Shown here piece by piece: positions 34,671-35,355 of a stretch of 35,355 nt of DNA. The position numbers and the translations under genes were made by a program. Below the pieces are notes generated by a model. It saw nothing but the letters and a program-made list of their open reading frames with translations. It made no database searches and was not told the DNA's origin. The first letter of the stretch is position 1. Each line of letters opens with the position of its first letter. Where the stretch lies: positions 1 to 35,355 of the IMG/VR virus record IMGVR_UViG_3300037119_003595; one strand, given 5' to 3'. Origin of the DNA: a virus.

Positions 34671-35207
34671 GTGAAGACCTACGGCGGCAACGACACCGCA
34701 CCGCAGGCGTTCCCGTTCGCGCTCGTGGTGACCCGCGACGACGTTCCTGAGACGCACGAGTTCACGGCCTCGCCGCGCGTCGGTGCTGGCGACATCCTGC
34801 GCATGCTCCTGTTGGACGAGGACAAGCCTGAGGCTCAGCTGGAGGGCCTGGCCAAGACCATCGCCAAGTCCATCTCGGACAAGGACGGCGAGGTCCCGGC
34901 CAGCTGGAAGCCCGAGGAGCTGAAGCGCCCGGAGCCTGCACCCCAGAACGCCTGGGATGCCAGCCACGGCATCGTCCGTGACGAGCCCGGCCTGGAGCCC
35001 TCGTACCGGGGCCCGGACGGCCGCATCTACCCGTTCAGCGACACCGCAACCCTGGAGCGCTGGATGGACCAGAGCCGGTGGACCTCGCGCCGCCGGTGGC
35101 TGCACATCCTCATGGAGGACGACGCCGTGTTCATCCGGCTGTCCACGCTGGTCGACATCTCCAAGGACTTCATCGCGGCGAGCACGGGGCACCCTACGGC
35201 TGGGTGA
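34671..35207 (+). CDS. Probable tail assembly chaperone, first protein, 178 aa
   Basis: The GTG at 34671 follows TGGAGACCCTG. The N-terminal part is beta-like (FPFALVVTRDDVPETHEF), followed by helices (DILRMLLLDEDKPEAQLEGLAK), a Pro-rich linker and a C-terminal part with LERWMDQSRWTSRRRWLHIL. Size and place after the connector genes fit the first of the two tail assembly chaperones. The next gene starts in the -1 frame, overlapping the stop (GGGTGA). No canonical slippery heptamer is seen there. Confidence 0.55.
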   Translation: MKTYGGNDTAPQAFPFALVVTRDDVPETHEFTASPRVGAGDILRMLLLDEDKPEAQLEGLAKTIAKSISDKDGEVPASWKPEELKRPEPAPQNAWDASHGIVRDEPGLEPSYRGPDGRIYPFSDTATLERWMDQSRWTSRRRWLHILMEDDAVFIRLSTLVDISKDFIAASTGHPTAG

Positions 35208-35355
35208 AAGTGATCGTCACTCTCACCCAGGACCCCGTTCTCCATCCGTACCTGGCGGGACAACTCGCCCTGAACAGAATCACAACGCGGGAACCCGCGA
35301 GTGTGTGGCTGCACGCCGTGTACGCCATCGTGGCATCGGCACCGATGGACGTGCC
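35204..35355 (+). CDS. Probable second tail assembly chaperone, 3'-partial
   Basis: The GTG at 35204 overlaps the stop of the preceding gene, and the frame stays open to the window end. The visible 50 residues (KVIVTLTQDPVLHPYLAGQL, VWLHAVYAIVASAPMD) fit the short second chaperone, which in many siphophages is made as a frameshift fusion with the first. Here a separate start with stop-start overlap is possible. The call rests on position and pattern. Confidence 0.45.
   Translation, partial: MKVIVTLTQDPVLHPYLAGQLALNRITTREPASVWLHAVYAIVASAPMDV

Noticed and set aside
35190-35215. Programmed -1 frameshift between the two probable chaperone genes
   Set aside because: No slippery XXXYYYZ sequence is seen near the end of the first frame, and the second gene has its own GTG overlapping the stop. 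A site further upstream cannot be excluded without the rest of the second gene.
1-35355. CRISPR array, insertion sequence or attachment site
   Set aside because: The repeated elements are single promoter copies next to genes, not regularly spaced repeats. No transposase, integrase or flanking duplications were seen.

Overview
This is high-GC DNA, almost wholly coding, with every convincing gene on the + strand. Many genes overlap by 1-4 bases (ATGA, GTGA). From about 21.7 kb the order is portal, capsid protease, major capsid protein and head-tail connectors. This is a piece of a tailed actinobacteriophage genome of siphovirus type. The host is probably Streptomyces or a relative; that is inferred from base composition, HrdB-like promoters, the Rv2179c-like exonuclease and actinophage-type zinc ribbons, not proven. 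I see no terminase, integrase, repressor, lysis gene, tRNA or CRISPR array.

Layout. (1) 1-6.6 kb: short operons of small unknown proteins, including a solitary HicA-like protein, a C2H2 zinc-finger protein and several zinc ribbons. (2) 6.6-9.5 kb and 11.0-12.7 kb: single genes, most followed by a perfect hairpin terminator and then the promoter of the next gene. (3) 9.5-11.05 kb: an operon ending in an HNH endonuclease. (4) 12.7-15.0 kb: an operon ending in a tandem array of five paralogous genes of about 70 codons plus a truncated sixth. (5) 15.0-17.9 kb: a secreted SGNH hydrolase and three unknowns. (6) 18.0-21.7 kb: small membrane proteins, a lipoprotein, a DEDDh exoribonuclease and a DUF1360-like protein. 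(7) 21.7-35.3 kb: virion genes, namely a portal-MuF fusion, capsid maturation protease, major capsid protein, probable tail tube protein, a head-tail adaptor carrying an extra DUF4082-like domain, an HK97 gp10-like protein and a probable tail assembly chaperone pair cut by the window end.

The most striking feature is a promoter module that recurs about 15 times. It has a TTGaca-like -35, a 17-19 bp spacer filled by an inverted repeat of the form CCCCG-NNN-CGGGG, and a TAAAGT-like -10. Six or seven copies add a shared leader (AGCAGGAACGACC, then GGGAGAACC before the start codon). In several copies the -35 lies inside the arm of the preceding terminator, and in two or three the -10 is so close to the ATG that the mRNA should be leaderless. 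This looks like one phage-wide regulon, similar in concept to the start-associated repeats of Cluster K mycobacteriophages but different in sequence.

All calls come from reading the sequence and remembered family features. No database search was run.
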